Shown: positions 56,976 to 64,000 of the stretch, one piece after another
Layout of the letters: every line of letters begins with the position of its first letter
Position numbering within the stretch: position 1 is the first letter of the stretch
Origin: Aulostomus chinensis
Taxonomy: Eukaryota; Chordata; Actinopteri; Syngnathiformes; Aulostomidae
Assembly (NCBI GenBank): GCA_037954235.1
Contig: JBBMOA010000007.1
Location: 30,977,332-31,041,331, forward strand
DNA length: 64,000 bases
Direction of reading: 5' to 3'
The notes under the pieces: model-generated
Seen by the model: only the letters and a program-made list of their open reading frames with translations
Database searches by the model: none
What the model was told of the DNA's origin: nothing
Position numbers and translations under genes: made by a program

Positions 56976-59566
56976 CTCTCCACATTCATGTGTCCTCCTT
57001 GCTCCTGGCAGGTGACCAAAGAAGACAAGTCCTTCCAGAACATTATGAAGTGCTACCGTTCTCAGCCTCAGGCCAGCAGCAACGTAAGGCGCCCTGAGAC
57101 CACGCCCACACTAGAACACTACATGCTGCTATAAATCTGCTCCCGGTGGTTTGGAGCATGAGCAACCTGACGTTTGATGGTCAGGTGTTTCTGACAGAAG
57201 AGAATTTGTGGCGGTGACATCATGCAGCAGTGTTTAGTTTAATGGGGGGGATCAGGGTTCTGTTGTTACTTACACCTTTCCATCATCGCGCCTGTGTAGG
57301 GTCGCCATTATCGCCTTCAGGGTGACACAATCCCAGAACAGGGCTAGACAGCTAACACGCCAGGGCTTTGGCCTTGTTTTCTTCTGTGAGAAAATCACAC
57401 ACTGAACTCAGGTGACCTCAGTCGTCACCTGCAGGTTCAAGTTCTTCTCCTGGTAAATGTTCTCCTCCAGAAACTGTTCAGAGACACCACCTGACCATCA
57501 ACAACTGATGACTGACTGTGTGTGTGTGCGCGTGTGTGTGCGTGCGTGTGTGCGTGCATGCGCCAGGTCTACAGGAGTGTGTTGATCTCAGTAAGGGGGT
57601 GGCGTCCCTCAGGCTGCACCGCCTCTAACACAGCCAGCTCACAGATGGACAGCAGCCAGGATCCAGGTAGGAGTTGGATCTGGTGTGTTGGTGCTGTTGT
57701 TGGCAGGTGCACATGCTAACACCTCTGTCAAAGCTAGCAGGACATTTCATGGACATCACATCTTCAGTTTGAGATACAGAGATTTCAGACAGTGACCAGC
57801 AGATGATCAGCAGGTGATCATACATTGACCAGCAGGTGATCATACATTGACCAGCAGGTGATCAGCTGGTGACCAGCAGGTGATCATACATTGACCAGCA
57901 GGTGATCAGCCAGTGACCAGCAGGTGATCAGCTGGTGACCAGCAGGTGATCATACATTGACCAGCAGGTGATCATACATTGACCAGCAGGTGATCAGCCG
58001 GTGACCAGCAGGTGATCATACATTGACCAGCAGGTGATCATACATTGACCAGCAGGTGATCAGCCAGTGACCAGCAGGTGATCAGCTGGTGACCAGCAGG
58101 TGATCATACATTGACCAGCAGGTGATCATACATTGACCAGCAGGTGATCAGCCAGTGACCAGCAGGTGATCAGCTGGTGATCATACATTGACCAGCAGGT
58201 GATCAGCCAGTGACCAGCAGGTGATCAGCTGGTGATCAGCTGGTGATCAGACAGTGACCAACAGGTGATCATCAGGTGATCAGAAAGTGACCAACAGGTG
58301 ATCATCAGGTGATCAGAAAGTGACCAGCAGGTGATCAGAAAGTGACCAGCAGGTGATCAGAAAGTGATCAGAAAGTGATCAGCAGGTGATCAGAAAGTGA
58401 CCAGCAGGTGAACAGCTGGTGATCAGAATGTGACCAGCTGGTGATTAGCATGTGATCGGACGGCTGACAAGACAGTCAGCTTACAGTGCTCTCATACGAA
58501 AGCTCTCTGGTTTCTTGGGCAGGTGGCGCCAGCAGCAACCCCTCCACCCCCTCCAACAAGAACTTGTCTTCCTCCTCGTCTTCTGTGTTGGACCAAGAGG
58601 ACGAGCGAGGAGATTTGATCCATTTCTACAACAACGTTTACATCAAGCAAATGAGGCATTTTGCTCTTCGATACTCTCTGAGCTCGCCGTCTGCCAGGGT
58701 GGGTACTCGCTCAGCCGTTGCCATTGCTTCTGAGCGCAGTGGCGCCAGCCGACACGATCGTGCATCTGAAAATATCTGAGCTTCAGTCTTTAAATTCTGC
58801 CAGTAACTGCTGCTCATTTATTAAATTGTTCTTTTATAATTTAATCATTTTCTATGACTTTAATAATGTCTGTTGTTTCACTCATTAACTCTAATTTTCT
58901 ATTTCAGTACATTAACAGATATATGTTTTACCATTTTTATGTATTTTTAGTTAATTTGTTGTATTTAATTGTTTTTGATTAAAAAATGTAAATCGATGAT
59001 AAACATTTTAAAGATATTAAAGGTCACGTCAGTAGATAAGGACAACTAATCTGTGTGTGTGTGCATGCGTGCAGGTGGAAACCCCCCCTCTGTGTCCGTA
59101 CCCCACCCTTAGGACCGGCTCACCCCGACGGATGCTTCTGTCCAGCAAGCACACCATTTTCATCTCACCACACAAGACAAGCTCCGCCCCCACGCCGACA
59201 ACCCCCCGAGACAAGATTTACTACTACATCTGCAGCAGCCCCCCCAATGTAAGATGCGCAACCCTCATCTCACCCTCTCGCCTCATCATGTTGTGGCGTT
59301 GCTCTATGACACCATACCTCTACTTCCTGAATGTGTTCAGTCTCCTCCCCCATGCCTGTGCTGTGGTGACATCATCATCTGTGACCTCTGACCCTCAGCG
59401 TCTGCAGGAGATCAACAGCATGATCCGGACCGGAGAGACACCCAGCAGGAAGCGCAGCATGCCTCTGGACCACGACACCTCGCCCAAGAGGGTTTGTCCT
59501 GACAACCACTCGGCGCTCCTCCGCCGGCTCCAGGATGTCGCCAATGACCGGAGCTCCTCCCACTGA
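38371..59566 (+). CDS. rbl2: Retinoblastoma-like protein 2 (p130 pocket protein)
   Basis: Twenty-two exons: 38371-38508, 39512-39642, 40491-40691, 41190-41254, 45876-46004, 49234-49394, 49630-49694, 50551-50722, 50802-50965, 51111-51223, 51304-51407, 51616-51753, 55400-55564, 55643-55751, 56126-56386, 56448-56644, 56753-56929, 57012-57083, 57567-57666, 58523-58698, 59075-59248, 59399-59566. All have GT-AG borders; phases close to 3,180 nt, 1,059 aa. Rbl2 binds E2F4/5 in the DREAM complex to repress cell-cycle genes in quiescent nuclei. The N-terminal cyclin-like domain includes RSGFEGLCRGLNMDEEASRE and EGNYVSLTRILRCSE. Pocket A (about 330-590) has STPLTGRKYI and CILEQDIFHRSLMACCLEIV. The spacer has the cyclin-binding RRRLF near 642 and the p130-type TVVTMATATVTANNGQTVTI. 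Pocket B (about 765-1010) has RKVYHLASVRLRDLCSKLDI and YIKQMRHFALRYS. The C-terminus is NHSALLRRLQDVANDRSSSH. Exon 19 lacks the basic KRKRR-like stretch I recall in mammals. The start is the first ATG; an upstream in-frame codon is only GTG. Confidence 0.96.
41362..41388. repeat. (GGT)n microsatellite, rbl2 intron 4
   Basis: About nine GGT triplets shortly after exon 4. Confidence 0.9.
42374..43835. repeat. 22-bp minisatellite, left half (rbl2 intron 4)
   Basis: About 65 copies of TACTCTAGGTGTTACTCTCA plus GC, with CCACTAC, CCGCTAC and AGCCACT variants and a shorter 20-base form lacking GT. A block ending '...tttaggcgttactctcgact' at about 43405 recurs about 190 bases later. The array is cut by an L2 element and resumes at 45223. 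Confidence 0.95.
43836..45222 (+). mobile_element. 5'-truncated L2-clade LINE, copy 2, inserted in the minisatellite
   Basis: An almost uninterrupted reverse-transcriptase C-terminal half: LSTGVPQGSVLGPLLFSLYT, then CYADDTQLLLSF with the YADD catalytic box, ERHLQLNLSKTELMVF, VISRIDYCNSLLAGLPAGSF and PKWWNQLPNSVRSAESLSTF. It ends with the fish L2/V-SINE tail 'tcgctttggacaaaagcg' and TTGTAGAA-type repeats. It is over 95% like copy 1 by eye but lacks the frameshift. Missing the N-terminal half and endonuclease, it is not autonomous. Same strand as rbl2. Confidence 0.93.
45223..45530. repeat. 20-bp minisatellite, right half (rbl2 intron 4)
   Basis: Continuation of the TACTCTAGGTTACTCTCAGT array after the L2 insertion. 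This side is mostly the 20-base form. Confidence 0.93.
46440..47215 (-). mobile_element. LINE endonuclease-domain relic (rbl2 intron 5)
   Basis: The minus strand reads VFINKRWCNSRHVTVKITIC, then SRDIELLAKSLRPYYMPL. After a frameshift it continues VIVYIPLHALAETACDVIHS and LISGDFTNWVKSG. This is the apurinic-like endonuclease of a fish non-LTR ORF2 (consensus around VYIPP and GDFNH). The region 46440-46800 looks like further degraded sequence of the same element. It is frame-broken and inert. Confidence 0.75.
47506..49146 (+). mobile_element. Tc1/mariner element with degenerate transposase (rbl2 intron 5)
   Basis: The left terminus at 47506 (CAGTTCAGCCCAGAAATATT, then TGGACAGTGACACAAG) is the inverse of the right end at 49146 (CTGTCCAGATATTTCTGGGC, then CTAACTG). 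TA dinucleotides flank at 47504-47505 and 49147-49148. The 1,641-base length is right for a full Tc1 element. Inside, frame fragments read AAMLGVAKSTVWYSLTKKEC, LWTDQTKINLYQNDGKKKVW and KHGGGSVMACMASNGAGSLV, with several frameshifts and stops. It is a dead copy. Confidence 0.93.
49695..50550. other. rbl2: rbl2 intron 7, no gene seen
   Basis: Unique sequence with a possible faint retroelement trace near 50090-50270 that I could not assign. Confidence 0.4.
51571..51610. repeat. rbl2: (GT)n microsatellite abutting the exon 12 acceptor
   Basis: About 20 GT units end five bases before TTACAG|exon 12, taking the place of a polypyrimidine tract. Confidence 0.95.
52130..55325 (-). mobile_element. 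Degenerate Ty1/copia-type LTR retrotransposon (rbl2 intron 12)
   Basis: Minus-strand fragments appear in copia order. The protease region (FKFGDGEVVYSVSRVKIPAK) is 55313-55044. The integrase, with a zinc-finger-like CEVCQKHCK and HIIDQFTRFSAG and SDNGGEFNNEE, is 55047-54273. A linker follows, then reverse transcriptase (53520-52957, with HSMDIKSAFLQGMELSRDIF and LWKLRKCVYGLADASLYWYN) and RNase H (about 52700-52560, TFTDASFANLSGG). The YVDD-type box reads HVGDF, and several stops and frameshifts break it up. Gag and paired LTRs were not found. Order (integrase before reverse transcriptase) distinguishes copia from gypsy. Inert relic. Confidence 0.88.
56930..56970. repeat. rbl2: (GT)n microsatellite forming the donor of rbl2 intron 17
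   Basis: Exon 17 ends AAG and the intron opens directly as GTGTGTGTG for about 40 bases. The whole intron is only 82 bases, so half of it is this repeat. Confidence 0.95.
57771..58455. repeat. Minisatellite of (GACCAGCAGGTGATCA) type, rbl2 intron 19
   Basis: About 35-40 imperfect copies built from GACCAGCAGGTGATCAGC, CATACATTGACCAGCAGG and GATCAGAAAGT modules. Nearly every unit holds CAGGTG (an E-box type) and the palindrome TGATCA. It ends about 70 bases before exon 20. Confidence 0.93.
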
Positions 59567-60139
59567 GTCATGACCATGGATACGCATGTCTGTGTCATCC
59601 CCGTCTGCTAGATTGCTTAGCTTGACATTGTCTTCAATCTTGCTTGCTAGTAACAGCCCACAGGTTGACAATGGGGAGTTACATGAACCTGGTGGTTGTT
59701 GTGCTTAAAAGCCCCGCCCACAGACATGGCGTTGAATGATGGCAGACGGCAGTTTGTCCCGCTGAGACCAGTCACTGGGTGTGTTCATGCTTTTGTAGTT
59801 GCGGTGTTAGATTCTCTTCAAGTTTCCTTGGAAATGAATCCCACCTGAGTCGTTGTTGCTGACAGGGCTCCAGTGTGACATCACCACGGCGCCTGGCGTC
59901 TGCTTGGTCAGGGAAACTGATCAGCTCCACTTCGAGGGCTCTGTATCAATTATAAATGTTTCATGTGACTTCCCTCCATATTTGGTCCCCGGAAGCTGAA
60001 TCTTTTTATCCATGCAAACTCCTGATCTGATGGACTGATGTAAATATTTGTACTGAAGGAAGAACATGGTGGCGCGTCAGCCAAGTGCCTTCGGCCGCCG
60101 CCACTCCCGTTCGTCTGCTCCTGTGATTGAATCTGATGA

Positions 60140-60145
60140 AATAAA
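60140..60145 (+). terminator. rbl2: Candidate polyadenylation signal AATAAA for rbl2
   Basis: AATAAA 574 bases after the rbl2 stop. A second AATAAA is at 60535-60540. The choice between them cannot be made from sequence alone. Confidence 0.45.
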
Positions 60146-60549
60146 TAGTGAGGAGGCTGCTGGAGCCTGTTTGGCCACTAGATGGAGCTGTTGTGTTCAT
60201 CAAAGGTCTGTTTATTCCAGAGTTATTATGAGAAATGTGTGTGTTTTGGGGGGGGGACACGCCAACCCTGTCCTGCCCTGGTCCTGGTCCTGCTCAAACA
60301 CACTGCTGGGTTCTAGGCATTCCTTGACCTGATCCTTGGCAGGAAGACCCGGAACCTCTGGTTTGGTCCTACTGGTGCCTCCATCCCAGTGTCCTCCTCA
60401 TGCCCACCACAATGAGTCTGGTCCAGTTCCTGAGTCTGGATTTCCACAGTCTCGATCCAGTGAATCAGTTTGACCACAGAGGTTCAGGCCAAGTGTCTGT
60501 GACGCCGCGTTTTCGGCTGTGATTGGTAGGTACTAATAAATGCTGATGA

Positions 60550-61208
60550 GCATTTTTTCCCTCTCGTTTGCTTCATTGGTTCGGTGAATGAGGAACAGCG
60601 AAGACAGGGACTTGTCAGGGACGTCCTCACCTGAGACAGCGGAGGTTCTCAAGTGAGTGGTGGCACATGTCAGTCCGGTGCTGTGAGTCCTGGTCCAGGC
60701 TGACAGTTGAGCCACATGGCTACCGGTACCAGCTCATGAGTGGACACGTCCAGGCAGCCAGCACCAGCACCAGCATCCCAGAGACAGAGCGGCAACTAAG
60801 AGCTCGACCCAAATCAACGTTCATCGGTACGAGGTCAGAACTGAAGCGGGTAAAGGAAAGTAGAGGATGCTCTTAAACCTGGGCCCAGGCGGTACCAAAT
60901 GTGCTCACTGCGGAGTAGATCACACTAGTCTCCACCCGGCTGGTTCGTCCGAAGCATAAATCAAACTGAAAGCTACTTCCTGTTCCGTCACACTGCAACC
61001 AGGAACTTCCTCCTCTGAGCTTCTGACAACGCACAAACACAGTCCACAGTTTCAGGACTGCAGCTTCTGGTTCTGGTTCTTTTTGGAGGAGGTGGTACCA
61101 CCTTTGACTTGCAGGCATCAAGGTAGGATGGGCCCAGACCCCCTGAGAGCTGCAGGTACATCAGAATGTTTCAGACGAGTGTGGTGATGTCATGTTGTCC
61201 CTCAGCTG
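60550..61208. other. Intergenic / snx20 upstream region
   Basis: Unique sequence without a supported gene, containing the likely snx20 promoter and 5' UTR. No CpG island is apparent. Confidence 0.4.
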
Positions 61209-62649
61209 ATGGCAGAAGCAGCGAGAGACACCGAGGACGCCGCCCACACAGACATGATGGCGGCAGGTGACATTGCGACCTCCTTTTGTTCACATATATC
61301 CAGCAGCGTCCACGTGAGACGTCCAACTATGAACCTGTACTCCGAACGAGAGTCTGAGTTTTTACAAGAATGAGATTAAATCCACCAGAAACCAGAACAA
61401 CAATCCTACGAATAATTGTGATTGTTGGGTCTGGAATCCTCCTGTCATAGAGACCATCTCGTGTGTGTGTGTGTGTGTGTTTTTGCAGACCCTATCCCCT
61501 GTTGTTCCAGTCTCACCACTAAGGAGCTGCAGCAGAACTTGCGGGCGGTGAAGCAGCAACAGCGCCCCCTCAGGCTGCTCTTTGAAATCCCATCAACTCG
61601 CATCATGAAAGAGGTTCTTACCAAATATGTGGTGAGAAGCCTTGACATACATGACATCATGAGTGAGGGCGGAGCCACCAGACGATCAGATGAAACACCT
61701 TGAACAGGTCTCTTTGCAGAACTTCATTCGCTGCCACGTCCAACTTCCTGCCTCAAGTGATGCAGAGGTTTTTTGTAAATGTTGCTGAAGTCCAACACAA
61801 TTTTATGTGTAAGTCCCACAATCAGAATGTTCCTGGAGGGGGGCGCCCCCTGGTGCTGGTCTCCTCCTGGACCCTCAGCTGAACCCTCAGCTGAATGGTC
61901 TGCTCCTCTCATGAGCACATTAACAGGGTCATGACATTTGACCCATTGCGACCTGACAGCAAGTCGTGTCGTTCCAGGTGTACGAGGTTGTGGTGATGCG
62001 GTCCGGCAGCTTCGACTCCCACCGTGTGTCAGTGGAGCGCCGCTACAGTGACTTTTCCCGTTTTCACCTCGAACTGCTGGAGGAGTTTGGCGAGGAGCTG
62101 GAGGAGGTGGTGCTTCCACGGAAGCTGCTGACCAAGAACTTCTGTCCCAACAGCATCTCGGAGCGCCGCCTGGCTCTCCAGGACTACCTGGCCAAACTCT
62201 TTGCCACACGCTGTGTTCGACACTCGCCTCTTTTCCCTAAATTCTTTACGGCGCCAGAGCAGAAGAAAGGGCATGACTTTTTGCGAGCCGGCCAGTTCAA
62301 ACTGGCTCTGTTGCAGCTCCAGGTGGTTCTGGAGATCCAGGAGAAGCTGGCGCCGTGGCAGCGCGGCACCCTGCTGGTACCAACACTCTCTGCAGTGGCC
62401 GTTTGTCATCGGGACCTGGAGGAGCCCGAACAATCGTTGGCTACCGCTCACAGAGCTCTGCCCCCGGCGAGACGCTACGGCCTGCACCGGTACCGAGCGG
62501 CGCTGCTGGAGCTGCTGGTGGACGTGGGCTACCAGCTGGGCCGGCCTGTCGCTCAGCTGCAGGGCGAGCTCACGGCACTGAGGGACGCCCAGAGGGGCGA
62601 GGTGTCCTGCTGCTCGCTCAAAGAGCTGGTGGTGCGGGAGTTCATCTGA
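61209..62649 (+). CDS. snx20: Sorting nexin 20
   Basis: Coding exons 61209-61266, 61489-61631 and 61978-62649 (TGA) join in phase to 873 nt, 290 aa. The first is a short acidic start (MAEAARDTEDAAHTDMMAA). Exon 2 has SSLTTKELQQNLRAVKQQQR and RPLRLLFEIPSTRI, the SNX20/21 lead-in to the PX domain. Exon 3 has the PX core: YEVVVMRSGSFDSHRVSVER, RRYSDF at about residues 88-93, LPRKLLTKNF, and ERRLALQDYLAKLFATRCVR. A helical PX-associated region follows (FLRAGQFKLALLQLQVVLEI and AVCHRDLEEPEQSLATAHRA) and the ending LKELVVREFI. Snx20 binds phosphoinositides on endosomes and, in mammals, the cytoplasmic tail of PSGL-1. The C-terminal LKEL.VRE motif and PX match SNX20 better than SNX21 from memory. 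The (GT)n-TTTTGCAG acceptor of exon 2 is unusual. A polyadenylation signal is at 62894-62899. Confidence 0.92.
61461..61481. repeat. snx20: (GT)n microsatellite at the snx20 exon 2 acceptor
   Basis: A GT run ends seven bases before the CAG acceptor and serves as the local upstream tract. Confidence 0.9.
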
Positions 62650-62893
62650 AGGTCAAAAGGGCAACAAGGTTCCGGAGGAAATTATGTCATGTGTCTTAAA
62701 GTGGCCAATCGGAGATGCTGGAACTCTTCCGGGAGGAAGGTCCCACTCCGAAGCCGCTGGTTCTGTGTCCAGCAGACGTCAACTTCCTCACTGCTGAATG
62801 TCAGCTGGGACGAGAGAAGCTGCTCTGATCCGTCTGCAGACTTGTTGTGTCTCACGTGATCTGACATCTTGATCGGGTTTGTAACGAACAACA

Positions 62894-62899
62894 AATAAA
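62894..62899 (+). terminator. snx20: Polyadenylation signal AATAAA for snx20
   Basis: AATAAA occurs 245 bases after the snx20 stop, before the mphosph6 promoter. Confidence 0.7.
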
Positions 62900-62979
62900 C
62901 ACCTTTGAACTCGACATCATATCACTTCAGTAGAGTTTGTGAACTGAAAGATCGACGAGCTCAAGGATCGATTAGTATG

Positions 62980-63171
62980 ACCGCCGCCGAGTGACACTCG
63001 ACTGCTTCAGTCTTAAGTGAAACGCGGACGCTGCGGGCTTCGTTGTTCCACGGAAGGCGACTCAGCTGCCGCGGGCGAAGCTGCGGGTTCAGTCCTAACA
63101 AACTTAATCGGGTCTTCGCCCCGCAGTGCCTCCAGGCCCAGGCCCTGATAAAGTAGCGTTAGCAGGTTAGC
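62980..63171 (+). promoter_or_regulatory. mphosph6: mphosph6 promoter / 5' UTR, CpG-rich
   Basis: CpG-dense stretch before the ATG at 63172, with a GCAGGTTAGCATGG start context. No TATA box seen. Confidence 0.45.
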
Positions 63172-63660
63172 ATGGCGGCGGGCGACTCCGTCAAACTCTC
63201 CAAAAACCTGCTGCGCATGAAGGTGAGTGTTGGCTAATTATTATGCTAGCTCTTGGGCTCGTGCTGGTAAACAGGTGCTACACACCGGTAGGTGGTTATA
63301 TGACCAAAAACAGGCCCTTCCGGTTTGGTGGACTCACGCTGTTGCTGTTGATGTTTGCCATATCAGACGTAAAGTTAAATCTGACGTCATTATCACTCAT
63401 TAACCCATGAAAATGAAAAAGTTTGGAGTGTTGCATAGCAACAGATAGTGTGATGACGTGTTTAGTCCAAAACCGTATTTCAACACAAATAATGCAGTCG
63501 GCCTTGTAGGATTACATTCCCATCACGCCGGTCACGTGTGCGTGTAGTTCATGCAGAGAGGCCTGGATGCAGACGTGAAGAAGCAGCTGGAGGAGGACGA
63601 GAGGCGCATCATCAGTGACGAGCACTGGTACCTGGACCTGCCCGAGCTCCAAGCTCACGA
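63172..63660 (+). CDS. mphosph6: M-phase phosphoprotein 6, first two coding exons (3' end outside window)
   Basis: Exon 1 is 63172-63222 (MAAGDSVKLSKNLLRMK) and exon 2 is 63548-63660 (FMQRGLDADVKKQLEEDERR, then IISDEHWYLDLPELQAHE); donors are GTGAGT and GTATGA. Exon 2 ends two bases into a Glu codon. The sequence is nearly colinear with vertebrate MPHOSPH6 (KNLLRMKFMQRGL and EEHWYLDLPEL core). MPHOSPH6 is a small nuclear RNA-exosome cofactor that works with EXOSC10 and MTR4 in 5.8S rRNA 3' maturation. Only about 54 of the expected roughly 160 residues are present; the remaining exons lie beyond 64000. Confidence 0.95.
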
Positions 63661-63814
63661 GTATGACCTCTGACCCCTGAATCTCATCACCTACACTTCA
63701 CATCAGTTGTTGCATTCATTTGATCTTCAGCTCCAATTTGATCCGACTGGGCCGTTGGGATCGAACAGTTTCTTCAAAGATGACCAGAAACAGCTCTGTA
63801 AAGGCCAGAGAATG

Positions 63815-64000
63815 GTTCTCTGGAGACGCCTGGTCTCTCTGGAGTCTCTCTGGAGACGCCTGGTCTCTCTGGAGATGCCTGGTCTCTCTGGAGTCTCTCT
63901 GGAGATGCCTGGTCTCTCTGGAGACGCCTGGTCTCTCTGGGGTCTCTCTGGAGACGCCTGGTCTCTCTGGAGTCTCTCTGGAGTCTCTCTGGAGACGCCT
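63815..64000. repeat. Minisatellite (GGTCTCTCTGGAGACGCCT type) at the window edge
   Basis: Tandem 15-base GGAGTCTCTCT and 19-base GGTCTCTCTGGAGACGCCT units in mphosph6 intron 2, running off the edge. Confidence 0.93.

Overview
The window is vertebrate nuclear DNA, almost certainly from a percomorph-type teleost fish. The evidence is split genes with GT-AG introns, vertebrate proteins (Iroquois homeobox, p130/Rbl2, Snx20, Mphosph6), fish-type L2, Tc1 and tRNA-SINE repeats, AATAAA signals, and a very heavy load of micro- and minisatellites. No prokaryotic features are present. Species cannot be fixed from the sequence alone.

Layout. (1) 1.4-20.4 kb, minus strand: a many-exon ankyrin gene of the Sosondowah (SOWAH) family, lacking its 5' end. 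Its introns hold a truncated L2 LINE, a BED-finger/hAT-like fragment, SINEs, and 18-bp, 12/15-bp and CA/GT satellites. (2) 20.4-28 kb: a gene-poor interval dominated by a ~3.95-kb array of a 29-bp unit. Every unit begins with a consensus 5' splice site and ends in CAG. (3) 28.1-31.4 kb, plus: a three-exon Iroquois homeobox gene (probably irx7), followed by 11 tandem CACGTG-bearing 38-bp units. (4) 34.0-34.8 kb, minus: an unrecognised two-exon 72-aa ORF, head-to-head with (5) 35.0-36.5 kb, plus: a three-exon Harbinger/ALP1-like nuclease gene with an altered catalytic triad. (6) 38.4-59.6 kb, plus: complete rbl2 (22 exons, 1,059 aa by my splice model). Its introns hold a 22-bp minisatellite split by an L2, a LINE endonuclease relic, a Tc1 relic, a Ty1/copia relic and a TGATCA/CAGGTG minisatellite. 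(7) 61.2-62.65 kb, plus: complete snx20 (3 coding exons, 290 aa). (8) 63.17 kb to the edge, plus: the first two exons of mphosph6.

RBL2, SNX20, the IRX3/5/6 cluster and MPHOSPH6 all lie on human chromosome 16q, so the block looks like conserved synteny around an isolated fish irx gene. The Irx protein is a patterning transcription factor, Rbl2 a cell-cycle pocket protein, Snx20 an endosomal sorting nexin and Mphosph6 an exosome cofactor. They share location rather than a pathway.

The most interesting observations are: the 29-bp array, in which each unit is an abutting GT...CAG unit resembling a recursive-splice ratchet point; a 12-nt candidate microexon in the SOWAH gene; the catalytically altered ALP1-like gene; the unknown 72-aa ORF opposite it; UG-repeat tracts abutting splice sites in several genes; a perfect 27-bp hairpin; and tandem amplification of a SINE promoter head. 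Exon limits were derived by hand from splice signals and reading phase; no database search or conservation test was possible.
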